From assembly GCA_009746045.1 (NCBI GenBank), contig RPFO01000104.1:4371477-4435476 (forward strand): 64,000 nt of DNA, given 5' to 3'. A program made the position numbers and the translations under genes. Shown here in pieces: positions 1 through 11,949 of this stretch; position 1 is the first letter of the stretch; the number at the start of each line of letters is the position of its first letter. The notes below the pieces were generated by a model that saw only the letters and a program-made list of their open reading frames with translations, ran no database searches and was not told the DNA's origin. This DNA comes from Mesostigma viride (lineage: Eukaryota > Streptophyta > Mesostigmatophyceae > Mesostigmatales > Mesostigmataceae).

Positions 1-1
1 T

Positions 2-3000
2 GGCAACAAGGAGGCAAAGTTGGTGGCCGCCAAAGAAGAGATGTTCGCTCGTGTCGATGAAATGGCGGCGAAAGAGGTTCCGAGAGTTCGCTCGATCGGT
101 TGTTGCAAAACCTGCAGAGAGTGGAACGAGTCGCGGGACAGTCTATATTGATATGAGTTGCGCCCGCCGGCGTTTCTCTGGTCTTGAATGCCCCCCCTCT
201 ACATACACATTATATTGTCTGGACATTCGTATGTAGTGACAATCGTAGTCGATGTGATTGCCATTCGTTTGTACGTAGAAAGTGGTTGTTGAGGAAGTTG
301 CGCCCCAGGGCGTTTCTTTGTTGCATTTTCTTCAAATTTTAGCTCGCATAAATAGATGAAGATGACTTAATAAATGCCAGTTTTTTTTAATAATATAAAC
401 TACTCGCGGCCGGTATGTTCTGGTTTCGCAGATGTCCAGTCTGACGGTCGACATAAGGGGACGTCCATATCAGGACGCTGTTTTCCGGATTTTTGAGAAG
501 GATCCCGAAAAGAAGTGCCGGGATAGGAAATGTAAAAAGCTGTCAATTACCGACATGGGTCTGTGTGGGGAACACATCGTAGCTTTTGGAAAGGACATGA
601 TTTCCCGTCATTTGCAACAATACGTTGACAACAATTGTGTGGGAGGGGCGCAGATGGACGTCCTTCTTGAGGATGGAGTGGACGGAGCCAAAAGGGCTGT
701 AATTCGGCTGTCGGAAATGGATGATGACAAAGAGGACGTGAACATTCGCCTTAAGAGGCACGACGATAACACGGCCGATTGTGTGTTTGGGTCTCGAGGA
801 GTGGCGGATGAGAGGCAGGTCTTCCATGATGCCGCGGAGAAGGTGGTGGAATGGATGATGGGTTGGTCAAATCTTGACGTTCGCATATTCAACCGTCTGA
901 CGTCTGATTTCCTTCTCCGGGGAAGTTTCAAGATGGTTGACCGTGCAAGGCAGTCCAGGAACCAGGTATCCGTTTCCATGGCCAGTCCGATCGCACGCAT
1001 GATTGAGGGGGGCCCTCTTCCGCGCAACCTTGCCTCGAGATTTCGAAAATACCGTGAAGGGCTCGACCGAAAATCAGCAGCGATTTCCCATTCGCGAACC
1101 ACTTATGGGTCGACGGAGGTGGTAACGGAATTTTTTTGCATTTCCTTGCCAATTGATTCTTTATGAGGGACATAGAGTTGTTTGTATAGAGAGTGAATTG
1201 ACGAAAGTTGCGACGGCGGTCGCATCTTTTAGTGCGTCGTTCTCTTGTTATGAATCTCTGTTCATTCTGAATTATAACGTTGTTTGTACCTTGACATAAT
1301 GATGCATTTTTTGTATTGAGTTGCGACGTGGGGCGCATCTTCCTGCTGACTCGTATGTTTTTTCCAATTTTTTTGTTTTGTGTTGCAGATGGAAAAGGGC
1401 GGCCCTACATCGCAGGTGGTCGGCGACTCTCCCCCTAGGGGGGAAGGGTCAGAAGGGCAACCAGTTCAGGCCCAAGGCGCCTCCCCACAACAGCCTCCTC
1501 ACAAGCGTGCAAGGGAGGGCACGCCGCCCCCAATGGTGGAATCTGGTGTCAGCTTTGCCGCGGTCACTGGGAAGGATGAGTACCACGGTGGTCTTGAGAT
1601 GGTGGACGATCCGGTTAAGCGGATTCAGATTGAGCGGTTTGAGCGACTCGCGAATGGCACTCGTGAACAGCAATTCGCGCTGTACCAAGACATCCTTAAT
1701 GACAAACCTGAAGTCGCCAAGGTGCCTTATACCTCCAAGCGCACATTCATGCCTCGTTTCGAAACCCTGCTCCAGCAGGAGCTAAGGTTGCGTCGGTTGG
1801 CTCAGAATGCGCCAGAGACAGTAGCCGCCGCGCCCTCCCATGCCGCGCCTGCCGCAGTAGCCCAAAAGAGGGGGGAGAGTGTGCACGAGTCGGCCGCAGT
1901 GCCCTCAACCGCAAGGGATCCCCCCGCGACTTCCAAGCCGGTCGCGACGGGCGATATGCCCCCGCCGCGGCAGAGGGGAAGGGGGAAGGGGGTCGATGGA
2001 GGGGAAGTCCTCGATGTTTTCGATATGACGCTGGGCAATTTGGAAGGTGGCGGGCCGATCTTCGTAAGTCTCCGCCCATTAAATTGATGTCGTGAAATAC
2101 AATACGCATTTTTTTGCAATATTCGCCAGACATGTCATTTCCGACAACTAAGCGGATTTTTACTTTCCGTTGAAATGTTCGCAGGGCCGGCAAGAGGATG
2201 TTGGTGCAAGAGAAGCCCGCTCAATGGCGGGAAGCACCCAGGTACATGAGTGCGTCAGATTCCTCTCCGGTTTACTTGTATTGAAAAGGTTTGCGTGCGT
2301 ATATCCTTGTTTATTTTTGTAGTAATTTTTTTCTTGTGAATGGACAATCGCGTTTGCTATTTTTACAGGGAAGTCCGTTCGAGCAGCAAGAGGGCGGTGA
2401 CAGGAGGGGAAGTGGATCTTACGGTGGTTCCACTGCAGAGGGGGGAAGGGTAAGTTACCGTTGACTTACAAATTGAAAGTTTAGGTTCGTCCTCAATTGA
2501 CAGAGTTACGACGGCCGGCGTTTCTCTACACTTTTCTTACATTAAAAATCTTCCGTTGATAATGTTCTTGCAGGAAGCCGGTCGTCAGGGTGGGGCAAAT
2601 CTCCAGGGAGAGGGGGCTATCGCTGTCGGTGAGCCTGTGTCAGAGGGCGCGGGTGGAAGCGACGGCGATACTGCGAAAATGACACGCTTTAAGGAGCAAG
2701 CGGATGCTTATCAACTGAAGAAGTTGGCAAAGTGGGTTGTGGCCGAGGTGAGAACGGAAACAGCCCCACCTGAGGTACGGAACCAGATGATGACTCTCCA
2801 TCAAGTCGCTGAGTTGATCGTGAAGAATGCGTGCGCGCCCGATGGCGCCACACAGCCTGAGGAGATCCCGAGCGCCAAGGCCTTGATAAAGTGGATGGAG
2901 GAGAACCTGTTCGAGGGCAAAGGGAAGGAGAGGAAGTGTAAACTGAAGACGGTGACGATGGCGGACGCCAAGACTCTGATCAAGATGTTGAAGGAACACG

Positions 3001-6000
3001 ATGCCCGCCGGGACAAGTCTCCGAAGATCGCGAAGGGGTCGAAGAAAGCGGCTGAAGCAGCAGCGGTTGAGGGGAATGAGGTAAGTCTACCTCTGTTGTG
3101 AGGGGGGCTTTGTTCTTGAGGTCCAGGTTTCATGTAGGTTGCGACGGCCGGCGTTTCTCAAGTGTGACACTTACTTCCTTTTGACTAACACTTACTTCCT
3201 TTCCTGATTTCGCATCGTTGAGGGAAATGAGCCAAGTGTACCTCTGTTGTGAGGGGGGCTCTGATCTTGAGGTTTAGGTTTCATCTAGGTTGCGACGGCC
3301 GGCGTTTCTCAAGTGTGACATTTACTTTATTCCTTTCGGTTATGCTTTCCTGATTTTTTCATATCATTGTTAAGGGGAACGAGGTAAGTATACCTCTGTC
3401 GTGAGGGGGGCTTTGATGTTGAGGTTCAGGTTTCATGTAGGTTGCGACGGCCGGCGTTTCTCAATCGGCATTTACTTTATTCCTTTTGGTTATGCTTTCC
3501 TGATTTTTTCGCATCAACGCAGTACGTGCAGGCCGAGAGGGCGACCCACGCGGCCATCCTGTACTCAATCAGCCTCGACCAGCACGCGCGCCGCGAGAAC
3601 ATGAAAATAGATAGTACGTGGACTGCTGCCGTCGACGAACACCAGAAGGGACTCTCCGAAGCACTTGCGACCTACAAGGGGAAGGCGCTGAAGGGAAAGG
3701 GGAAAGGAAAGGAGGTGGAGGTTGCGGATGCTCCCGTGTCTCTGCTTGAGAAATGGGAGAAGTCCCCGGTGTCGCAGGATGATGATGACATCCTGGATGT
3801 GAACGATGAGATCGCGAAGGGCAAACGGTTGCGGAAGCAGCTTGCCGTTCAGCCTCGGGACCTCGATGAGATGTCCAAAGCCTTGGTGCATCGAAATCGG
3901 GTGTGGACAAGGAACCTGTTCGTGGGGCCTCAGAAGCTCCTCGCACGAGACTTGCATCTGTCTAGAGCCGAGCAGAACGCCACCATTTTTGCAAACTCGG
4001 AGTCCGACTACGGCCACGACAAGCTGGTGATTCCTGTGTGGCGGTACTCGTTCCAGTTTTTGGCTGACCGGTGCCCCAACAGTTTTCATGACTGGATGAA
4101 AAAGGAAGGCACCCAGCGTCAGCTCGCGCAACTCTTCGGGGAGATGGGGGGGGCACGGACAATGAAGGCTGGCTACGCTCGCGCAATGACTGACAAAGAG
4201 ATTGATATCTACCTGCGAACGAGCTCGGCCAAGGGAATGGCCGAAGCTGCTTCCACCGCGGTTCTGACAGGACCGGCCGATATTCTGGACTCACTTAAGC
4301 CCGTGGACGTGAGAAAGGCCGCGCTTTTGGACAGTTTGTGCAAGTCCGCCTGGGAGATGGCTCCACTCGAGAAGAAGACACCGTTGCCGCCAGCCATTTG
4401 CGGCTTTCTCGTGCTGGACGGGAACCACTTTACCACACTCATCAAATCGGTGAAATTCGAACTGGTCACCGACAATATGACGGTGGACCAAAGATCTGTG
4501 TGGTACCAGGCAATGCTGAATGGTTTCATGAAGGCGGAAAAGCTCAGGGTCGTTGCGCGGGGAGGGAAGGAGCAGGAGGTCACGAAGACCGTGGCCGCGG
4601 CGAAGCTGGAGGAGTGGGCAACTGATTGGACGAATTTCGGGGGGGTGGACGTGCAGATGCTCAAGGGTGAGACCATCCTGCCGACCTGGTGGCAGATCCG
4701 TGAACAGAAGGTAAGCCAGGTTGCGACCGCCGGCGTTTCTATAAGTGGTTTTCTTGTGTTAATTTCAGTATGCCATTAGTTCGGTCAAGATGCGACCGCC
4801 GGCGTTTCTATAAGGGGTTTTCATGTTCCACCTTAGCATGCCATATTTTGGTCAAGATGCGACCGCCGGCGTTTCTGTCAGTCGTATTCTTGTTCTCAGT
4901 TGAGTTGTGCTTATTTGGGAGGACTGTCGATGTGTCTCTGCGCGTTGTTGCCCTACGGGGATGCAGGTTACCGAACAAGTCGGCAAGATGATCGAAGTTG
5001 TCAGGCAGCTCGGGAACGCCATGAACGCCGAGGACACAGCCCAAGCCAAGGCAACGTGGGGCTCAGCGCTGGGGGATGTGCACCGGGCCTACCAGGCATA
5101 TGGACCCGTCAAGAGAGGGAAGGGCGTGTCTCTCCCAACTCCTCTGTACGGCAAGATCTGGGCGATTGTGAAGCCCTTTTGGCAGAAAGGAGAGCAAGCC
5201 AAGGCCGAAGGGGACGGCGCAGGCGACAAGGCAGGAGGGGCTGAAGAGACGGACAAGTGGGGGCCGGACCAGAAGAACTTCATGCAGCGCTGGCTGTTCT
5301 GGTGTGAGGACCCTTTGAAGCCCGCTGTCGACGGCAAGCCGGCGATCGCACAGGATATCGCGGCTCGGCAAGACTTCCTTGACACGCGCCCTAAAGACAA
5401 GGCGCACGAACTGTCCATTTTCACCGCGCATCGGGAACTTGCGAGTTTCCAGTACTTCGACAGCCTGATCCAAGCGCCGATCATGTCCTGTGAGGCCCCT
5501 CCCAGCAACCTGATAAAAATAATGGAAGTCGCCAAGAATTTGATAGAGGCGGCAAAGCAATTCGCCCACATCAAGTTCCTGGAGAACCCCGAGCTGATGG
5601 CCGCTTGCAAACAACTAAACGGGACTTTCGACCCCGTATTGGTGAGGGAGCACGTGTTTGGCGTGAAGCTGAAGGGCACCGTCGCCACGGACCTCGACAA
5701 GTTCATCGCCGACTGCCGCCTGACCAGAGACTTTTGGCGGGTGATCGTCACGGCCACGAGGGCGATCATTCTCACGCTGAGGGACCTTCCGCCGGCTAAA
5801 AGGAAAGTGGTCGACCAGAAGGACTGGAAGTTCCCGAGAGGGCTGCTCGCTTCCCACCCCCGTCATTTGTATGACGATTTGGGGGTGAAGACCAAACATC
5901 TGCTGGGTGTGCCACAGCAGGAGGCGGCGGCGGAGGAGGAGGTGCAGGCGGCGGCTAAGGAGGAGGGGACTGCCAAGGCCAAGAGGGGGTGGTGGGACAG

Positions 6001-6501
6001 GCTGGAAGCCTTCACCTATTGGGACGGGGTGAAGATGGGACCCGACTGGATCGCATACAGGACAATGACATGGAAGGAAAACGAAAAAAGAAAGGATCTG
6101 GTGGTGACGAAGGTGGTGGACGAGTTGTACACGGGGTCTGAAGACCTTCCTGGGAAGCTGAAGGACCAGGCGTTTGCTGTGCTGGACCTGACAGCTGACA
6201 GCAACGAGAAGTGGAGGAACCTGCGCGAGTGGGATCAAGACTGTATTCCGGTCGACAGCCAGATACCCTTACCCTCCTCCCGTTTGAGGTATGCCGCGTG
6301 GGATGTGGTTGACCAGATCACCAAGGCCCTGTTGAAGGGACCCTCCAGAGTTCTGCTGGTGTTCGGGTTACCCGCCCATATCCGCCGGTGGAAGCGCCTG
6401 GTCCGACTTATCAAATATCGGCTTCTTGAAGATGGGTGGCAAGACGTCGACATGGACTTTGCCGTGGTCGTGGACGACGAAGACGACGGGGATCATCATT
6501 C

Positions 6502-6557
<56 letters not shown>

Positions 6558-8406
6558 GCTCGGAGAAGGAAGAGGTTTACGAGGAGGAAGAGGGGGAGGA
6601 GGAAGAGGGGGAGGAGGATATTGCTGAGGGGCACCCGCCCGGGGTGGGTGGGGGGCAGGCGGAGGGGGAGAAAGGGGATGGGGATGGGGAGGAGGGAGGA
6701 GGGGGGAGGGGGAGAGGGACGGGGGAGGAGATGGAAGGGGAGGGAAAAAGCGCAGTCGGGATGATGGAGGCTCGCGGGAGGAGACAATGGGGGGGATGAA
6801 GACAAAAGGGGGGGAGGTAAGCGCCAGCGTGCTGGTGAAGGAGACTCGAGGCCTGTCGTTGGAAACGCCGGCGGGCGTATCTGTGATGAGGAGGGGGATC
6901 GCCAGCGGGAGGGAGGCTCGCGGCCTGTTACTGGAAACGCCGGCGGGCGTATCTGTGATGAGGAGGGGGATCGCCAGCAGGAAGGAGGCTCGCGGCCTGT
7001 TACTGGAAACGCCGGCGGGCGTATCTGTGATGAGGATGGGGATCGCCAGCAGGAAGCAGGCTCGCGGCCTGTTACTGGTAGCGCCGGCGGGCGTTCCCGA
7101 TTTACGGGAGGCGGTCGTGTCCAACAGGTGGGAATGAGGCCTCGTCAGGATTCATGGGGACCCCCGGTTGAGGGGACCCCCGCCCTCGCCTCGGTTTCTT
7201 TGGGTCTGGGTGACGATCCCGTACCGTCGTCAGGAAGGACGGTTGTGATGACTTTGCCCCCCGCTCGACGGGGATGGAGCAATGCCCGAACACGATACTG
7301 CTGAATGAGGATGACGATCCGGAGCCGTCGGCTGACACGGATTTTGTTGCGAGCACCCCACTGCAGAAGAGGGTATTGGAGGCTCGTAACGTGGAGGGTC
7401 CGCCGAAAGTCTCAGGTGGAGGGCCGGCGTTTGCCGGATTGATGCGCCCGACTGAGGTGGTCGATGTTGAGGCGCCGCCAGGGACATCGGCCGGACACTA
7501 TACCGCATTGATGGAGCCCTTCGATCGACCAAGGATGCCCTTCCACGCTCCAACGGTACATTCGGCCGGTAAATTTCATTTTCAATAAACGAGTTTAATA
7601 AGTACCTTAATATATATTTCTACATAAGTTTTTTTGCATCAGTCCATGGCTTCATTGATTTCTCACACGACCCTTCCGTATTCATGTTAATTGGCATGTG
7701 CTTACGTGCAGGGAAAGGCGAAGAAGAAACTCCAGTTCGGTTTCCCCGTGGATCCGCGTCTGGGACTGTGTCCAGAGAGGCCGGCCGTGTTGTTGGCCAG
7801 GCCGCGGTCGGCGAACCAGTTGCACAACCGGGGGCGGGAGGGGACGAGCTCCCACCCAACGCACCAACTCACGCACCAGCCTTACCGTGCGGTCAGCCAG
7901 AAAAAACGTACGAAGAGTTGATGGCAGAGGCGGCGGCTGCGCAGGGGCAGAAGGCAAAACGTCGGGGAGGGGGCAGGCGAGGGGCGGGGCAGGAGACGGA
8001 GGGTGCCGACGAACCTGCACAGCCGCAGAAGGGTGGTGGTCAGGGCAGAGATGCGACGGCCGAAAACCGAATCAGGGACGTTCGGCCGGACGTCCGGATG
8101 CGCTTTATGGATGGCGCGAAACTGAGTCGCGGAGGTTGGAGTTCGAAATGGGTAGACGAGGTGTGCATAAACTGGGAGCACAAGTACCCCAAGAAGGAAG
8201 ATTTTCCGCTCTTTGGCACCCTCCTGGGCAAAGAGAGGGAGAAGGTGGTGTTCAGATGGTTTGATGAAGGGCACGACCTCGGTTGGAGTAATGAGTGCGA
8301 GCAAAAGTTTCGTTTCCCTCTGAAGTTCGCTAGAGAACATGTTACTCTCCTGAAGGAAGGCGCCAGCTGGGACAACATTCCTTCATATCGACCTGGCAAG
8401 CGATGA
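2..8406 (+). CDS. Large multi-exon gene of unknown function (3' part, start outside window)
   Basis: I do not recognise this protein. Likely exons: up to 76, 432-1121, 1389-2063, 2185-2241, 2369-2449, 2574-3080, 3523-4710, 4967 to about 6640, an unresolved exon or exons between 7128 and 7568, and 7712-8406 (stop TGA). Every placed intron through 4966 is phase 0 with GT-AG ends, mostly gtaag donors; the last intron (7569-7711) is phase 1. About 1,900 residues are visible. The 432 exon has a C-x4-C-x10-C-x2-H pattern (KKCRDRKCKK then LCGEH), possibly a zinc knuckle. The 1389-3080 exons are Pro/Gly/Ala-rich and probably disordered. The 3523 and 4967 exons look globular and end in an 18-Asp tract and Glu/Gly-rich tail. 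A stretch near 6300-6440 (PSRVLLVFGLPAHIRRWK) has a Rossmann-like strand-turn look, but no catalytic motif supports that. The join between 6640 and 7234 is unresolved. It could be a host gene or a gene carried by a mobile element. Confidence 0.6.
157..3461 (+). repeat. Recurrent intronic 21-nt motif (GTTGCGAC.GCCGGCGTTTCT type)
   Basis: Copies lie at 157-177, 297-317, 1207-1227, 1320-1340, 2505-2525, 3138-3158, 3289-3309 and 3441-3461, then at 4720-4876. All are in intron positions of the unknown gene. Two copies (1207, 1320) are degenerate. The core contains the palindrome GCCGGC. The short introns at 2064-2184, 2242-2368 and 7569-7711 lack it. Confidence 0.8.
3066..3522 (+). repeat. Intron triplication that includes the exon end
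   Basis: A unit of about 151 bp is present three times, starting at 3066, 3217 and 3369. Each starts with the last codons of the upstream exon (gttgaggggaatgag and variants) followed by donor-like sequence. The first and third copies keep gtaagt; the second reads ccaagt and has lost the donor. Each copy carries the GC-rich intronic motif. The acceptor at 3521-3522 ends the array. Confidence 0.85.
4720..4876 (+). repeat. Threefold 67-69-bp intronic repeat carrying the GC-rich motif
   Basis: Motif copies start at 4720, 4789 and 4856 in the intron 4711-4966. Each has the core GCGACCGCCGGCGTTTC and is followed by similar T-rich sequence. Confidence 0.85.
6503..6556 (+). repeat. (GAT)18 triplet run coding poly-Asp
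   Basis: Eighteen uninterrupted GAT codons lie in frame in the unknown gene and are followed by Glu-rich and Gly-rich low-complexity sequence. The pure codon use indicates recent slippage rather than selection on individual codons. Confidence 0.9.
6826..7127 (+). repeat. 72-bp tandem repeat, 4 copies
   Basis: The word gcctgt recurs at 6851, 6923, 6995 and 7067, an exact 72-bp period (24 codons). Each unit contains acgccggcgggcgtatct, a relative of the intronic motif upstream. All units stay open in one frame, but a gtaagc donor-like site precedes the array (6817) and the upstream reading frame stops at 6799. I read it as intronic, though coding cannot be excluded. Confidence 0.7.
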
Positions 8407-8940
8407 TGGGCGAGGACTTTGCACGAAATCGCGTTTTGCACGTAATTGCCCACCGCAACGTGGAGAAATGCAGATGTACATAGTAGTTGGATCAGTTACC
8501 GTGACTTTGGGCAGTTTAGTAGTTGGGGTGACGTGTCCAATGTATATATGGTGGGGCGCGTCCAAGGGGGTCCACGCTGATTGAGCACTTGCATGTGTTC
8601 TTTCAACATATTCGGACATGTATGAAATGAATAAATTGTTTGGACGATTGCAAATTGATTGATTGAAGAATGAGATACCATTAATAATTGAAAAATGTAA
8701 AACCTCATTGTGAATTTGTACTTCAAACTTTCACATGCATGCCCCAAATTGTGCATTTGTGCAGGTTTTAATTATGAGAAGTAGCATTTCTCTACAAATA
8801 TTGAGAAATTTAGGGGCACTTGGGGTTGTTGGCCATGTTCATTCATGATAAAATGGACTTTTTATGCTGTAAAATCATATTCCACTAGTCCAAAACGCTG
8901 CTTTCATGACGTCAAAAGTACCAGCAATGGCCCTAGGTTG
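8407..8940. other. Intergenic, no gene seen
   Basis: AT-rich sequence after the stop of the unknown gene, presumably its 3' UTR and spacer. I see no convincing coding stretch, repeat array or RNA gene. Confidence 0.6.
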
Positions 8941-8949
8941 GAGCAGTAG

Positions 8950-9855
8950 ATGTTGGGGACGCCCCAGCGCATGACCCCCCCCGCTGCGGATGTGGCAGCC
9001 ATGGGCCGCACGCTGGCTGCCGAGCTTCCCACCATGTCTCCACTGCCACCTGCAAGCTCCTCGCCTCCAACTCCACCGCTACCACCTCCACCACCGACAC
9101 CATCACCGCCCAGCTCCGTGACATCGACAAGCGCCTCCAGGACAACGCCATCGCCATCGAGTGCCTGCAAAACACCGCAGGCCTCACTGCCCAGGTGGTG
9201 AAGGACATTGCCGGCCGCCAAGCCAGCCCCCGCTCAGTGCATGGCCCAGCAGGCGATGCTCCTCCCCCCCAGACCTGGGCAGCCGTGCTGCTGAACCACA
9301 CCACCACCAGGTGCACCTCCGCCATCGCCGCACAGCTCAAGCAACAGACGCTCGCGACCTCCGTGAGGAGGCCAAGCTCGACAAGCGCAGCCTTAACGTC
9401 ATCGATCGTCAAGAACTTCGACCTGGTGGAAGGTGAGAACTCCGAAAAGCTTGCACAGGCGTTTGCGGTCAAAATCCTTGCCCCTGGCATGGGCCTCATT
9501 GGTGACCTCAAGCTGGAGGCCCTCCGGGGAAGGAACTGCCTCCGCTGCTGCTCATCTTTGGGAACATGGCGGACAAGAGTTCGTTCAGGACTCAGACGTC
9601 GCAAGCGGCTGGAGAGGCTCACCTACACTCTGGACGACGACTTGACCCTGGCGTAGCAACAATGGCGACGGGAGCTACGGCCGACCTACCTCCAGCTCGA
9701 CGATCCGGCAGACAGCGGCGGCCGCCGGCCGGGGAAGAAGCCGGGATACTGGAAGGGGGCGGTCATCCGTACGTCGACCACAAGCCCTGGCAGGCGACCC
9801 CCGGCCGCTGCCCCAGCACCCTCAGCAAACCCAGCCTAGGGCCGGGTCGACTATA
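8950..9855 (+). pseudogene. LINE ORF1-like remnant, frameshifted
   Basis: Coding character moves between frames. Around 9122-9230 one frame reads IDKRLQDNAIAIECLQNTAG, an amphipathic coiled-coil-like stretch. Near 9350-9410 a different frame reads DLREEAKLDKRSLNVI, typical of the start of an ORF1 RNA-binding region. At 9580-9770 a third reads RRKRLERLTYTLDDDLTLA followed by a stop and then GKKPGYWKGAVI. This order fits a LINE ORF1 with a coiled coil and C-terminal domain. At least two frameshifts and one stop make it non-functional. The assignment rests on layout and local motifs. Confidence 0.5.
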
Positions 9856-9856
9856 G

Positions 9857-10107
9857 CAGTCATAGTGTAGAATAGTAAGGCTTAGCCAACGTGGCCATAT
9901 TAATTAATTAATTAATAGACACGTGACTGCGTGTCCATATGCACACGTGGCCATATGTACATATGTATATTAAAAATATAATTACTTACAGCAGAGTGAA
10001 ATCACTCAAACCAAAGCAAACGCCCCATACATATGTATGCCTATGATGCGCTCCACACCAGCTGCATGATGCATTTAGCGCATTAATTAGCCATGTACAT
10101 GCATTAA
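9857..10107. mobile_element. Fragments of LINE 3' ends
   Basis: 9899-9932 is an exact inverted copy of 15255-15288, the LINE A hairpin/tail region. 9971-10026 is almost identical to 43007-43062, the 3' end of the minus-strand RLE-type LINE. The stretch looks like a truncated minus-oriented LINE 3' end placed between ORF1 and ORF2 of LINE A. Confidence 0.6.
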
Positions 10108-11811
10108 CCCCTAAATGGGCAGAAATACTGCCGATGCATCGGCTGTAACTTCACAATTTTGCAAACCAGATGCCATCCAACCCACCCATATCCAATGGCT
10201 GTCCTTGGGGGCCAAGCATGTCCATGAGTTGCCCTTCGGGTTGGTATATCACAACCTTACATATATGCAGGGTAGGCCATGTATAACTGCCGTCAAAGTC
10301 AGGGGGGTCAAGACGAGCGTTTTCATTTTTGGTAGAATGTGCATTTTGAATTATGTTGTAAGAGCTAGGCACCTACCACTTCAGGGATGATAAACAATTA
10401 GTTGCTGAACAGTTTGAGCCATTGGGGTCATCATTTGGGTGGGTATACCAGCAGTTACACCCAGTACAGCCCATAGGGGTACCGTTGGTAAAAAGCAACC
10501 AAGGGGGTAGGGGTGGGCATACTACCTACTAATACCTACTAAAAATGTCCCCCAACCATGCCACACAATACATTTCCCTTCCACAATGATGGGGAAACAT
10601 AACTGCATCATCACACTGCCCTTACATGGCACCTATGTGCAGGTGCCACCTTGTCCATGCACGTAGGTAACGTGGTACGGATACCCTACGCAAGGCATGC
10701 ATTCTAGGAGGCAGCCACCAACAAACTAGTGATTTTAAGCCTATTTCAGCTTGCCCTAGCAAGGATAAACTAGGCCTAAGCTGCTATAGCTTGCCAGGTG
10801 ATGGCCAGCACACCTGGTGGCACATGCTGACAATGGGAAGCTTCTACTCACCGGGTACATGCTTGATGATGCCACAGAGACCAGCCAACTGCCTCACACT
10901 CATGCAATATGTGTGTGGGAAATGTACAACAAACATATATGGAGGTATTCAAACCCATACAGCCTCTAAAACTTATCACGATCACACTATGGCAGGTCAA
11001 CTGACTGAGGGAAGCATCTAAGAATGGTGTTTTAGGAAGGGGCCAGGCCATGGTCAAGAAAGAGCATGAATAATGAAGAAAGAATGTGCTACACAAGCTA
11101 GAACGTATATATAAACGTCAAACATCGACAAGAAAACGATAACTCAGCTTTACCTGGCATGGCTGGCATTACCTTGGCCCAGGCGGTGGCCGCAAAATGG
11201 CGCATTTCGGCACACCAAAGTTGTGCAGCATGGTCGCTAGATTCGACGATTTCTGGCCACCCTTGCACGTTTACGACTACAAATCATCATAAAAAGTACA
11301 AAGAAACCGATATATCCTTTAAAATACGCCGGAAAGTTATTGCTGTCAACGTTTCTATCGTCCGGCCTGATCGCAGTTTTTTCCAGCAAGAACGCTGCCG
11401 ACACCTATCAAATGGCATTCCCGCGAACCAAAAATTGGCCTGTATCATCTTTAGGACGTATAAAATCAATTTCCTGAGTTTGGTCAGAAAATTCGAACGA
11501 AAACGTAAATGCCATGCGTGTGCGCAAGCCGCCATGGCCAGGTCGTCGTTTTCCGGAATGCACGTTCTACGTGAAAAAGTACCCTGACCCCTTGTACTTT
11601 GACCGGCCAGAACACCTCTATAACTTTGTCAGAAGTATGCAAACCCTAGTACCATGCTGTGAGGAAAATTATAAACTTTCGATCTTCTCAGCTAAACTTT
11701 TCCTAATTCTCAATAGTTTTCGCGGCATTTGGTCCCCCGAGAAGGGGCCGACGTGTCGGCTGTAACTCAGTTTTAGGCGGAAAATCGGCAGCCAGACCAT
11801 TTAGGGGTTAA
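10104..11811. mobile_element. Non-autonomous piggyBac-like element (TTAA target site)
   Basis: TTAA at 10104-10107 is followed by CCCCTAAATGG. The right end is CCATTTAGGGG followed by TTAA at 11808-11811. This gives an 11-bp perfect terminal inverted repeat flanked by duplicated TTAA, the piggyBac signature. The inner parts of the ends also share a related block in inverted orientation (atcggctgtaac at 10138 and gtcggctgtaac at 11756 lie near their ends). No transposase-like frame is visible; the 91-residue frame at 10115-10390 is not recognisable. The element is 1,700 bp between the TTAA sites and is probably mobilised in trans. Confidence 0.7.
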
Positions 11812-11949
11812 ATAAGCACAAGCATATGTACAAGCATAAGTCCCCAACCCGCCCCCCCTACCCCACCACCTCCACCCCCACCCCCATCACCACCCTGCTC
11901 CATCTCCGCCCCCACCCCCGCCTGCACCCCCCTTTTCGGTCAACGCGCG

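Noticed and set aside
6411-7124. Minus-strand 237-residue frame rich in His, Pro and Ser
   Set aside because: It is the shadow of the Asp tract, Glu-rich tail and 72-bp repeats of the plus-strand gene.
10115-10390. 91-residue frame as a transposase
   Set aside because: No piggyBac catalytic or Cys-rich features; too short.
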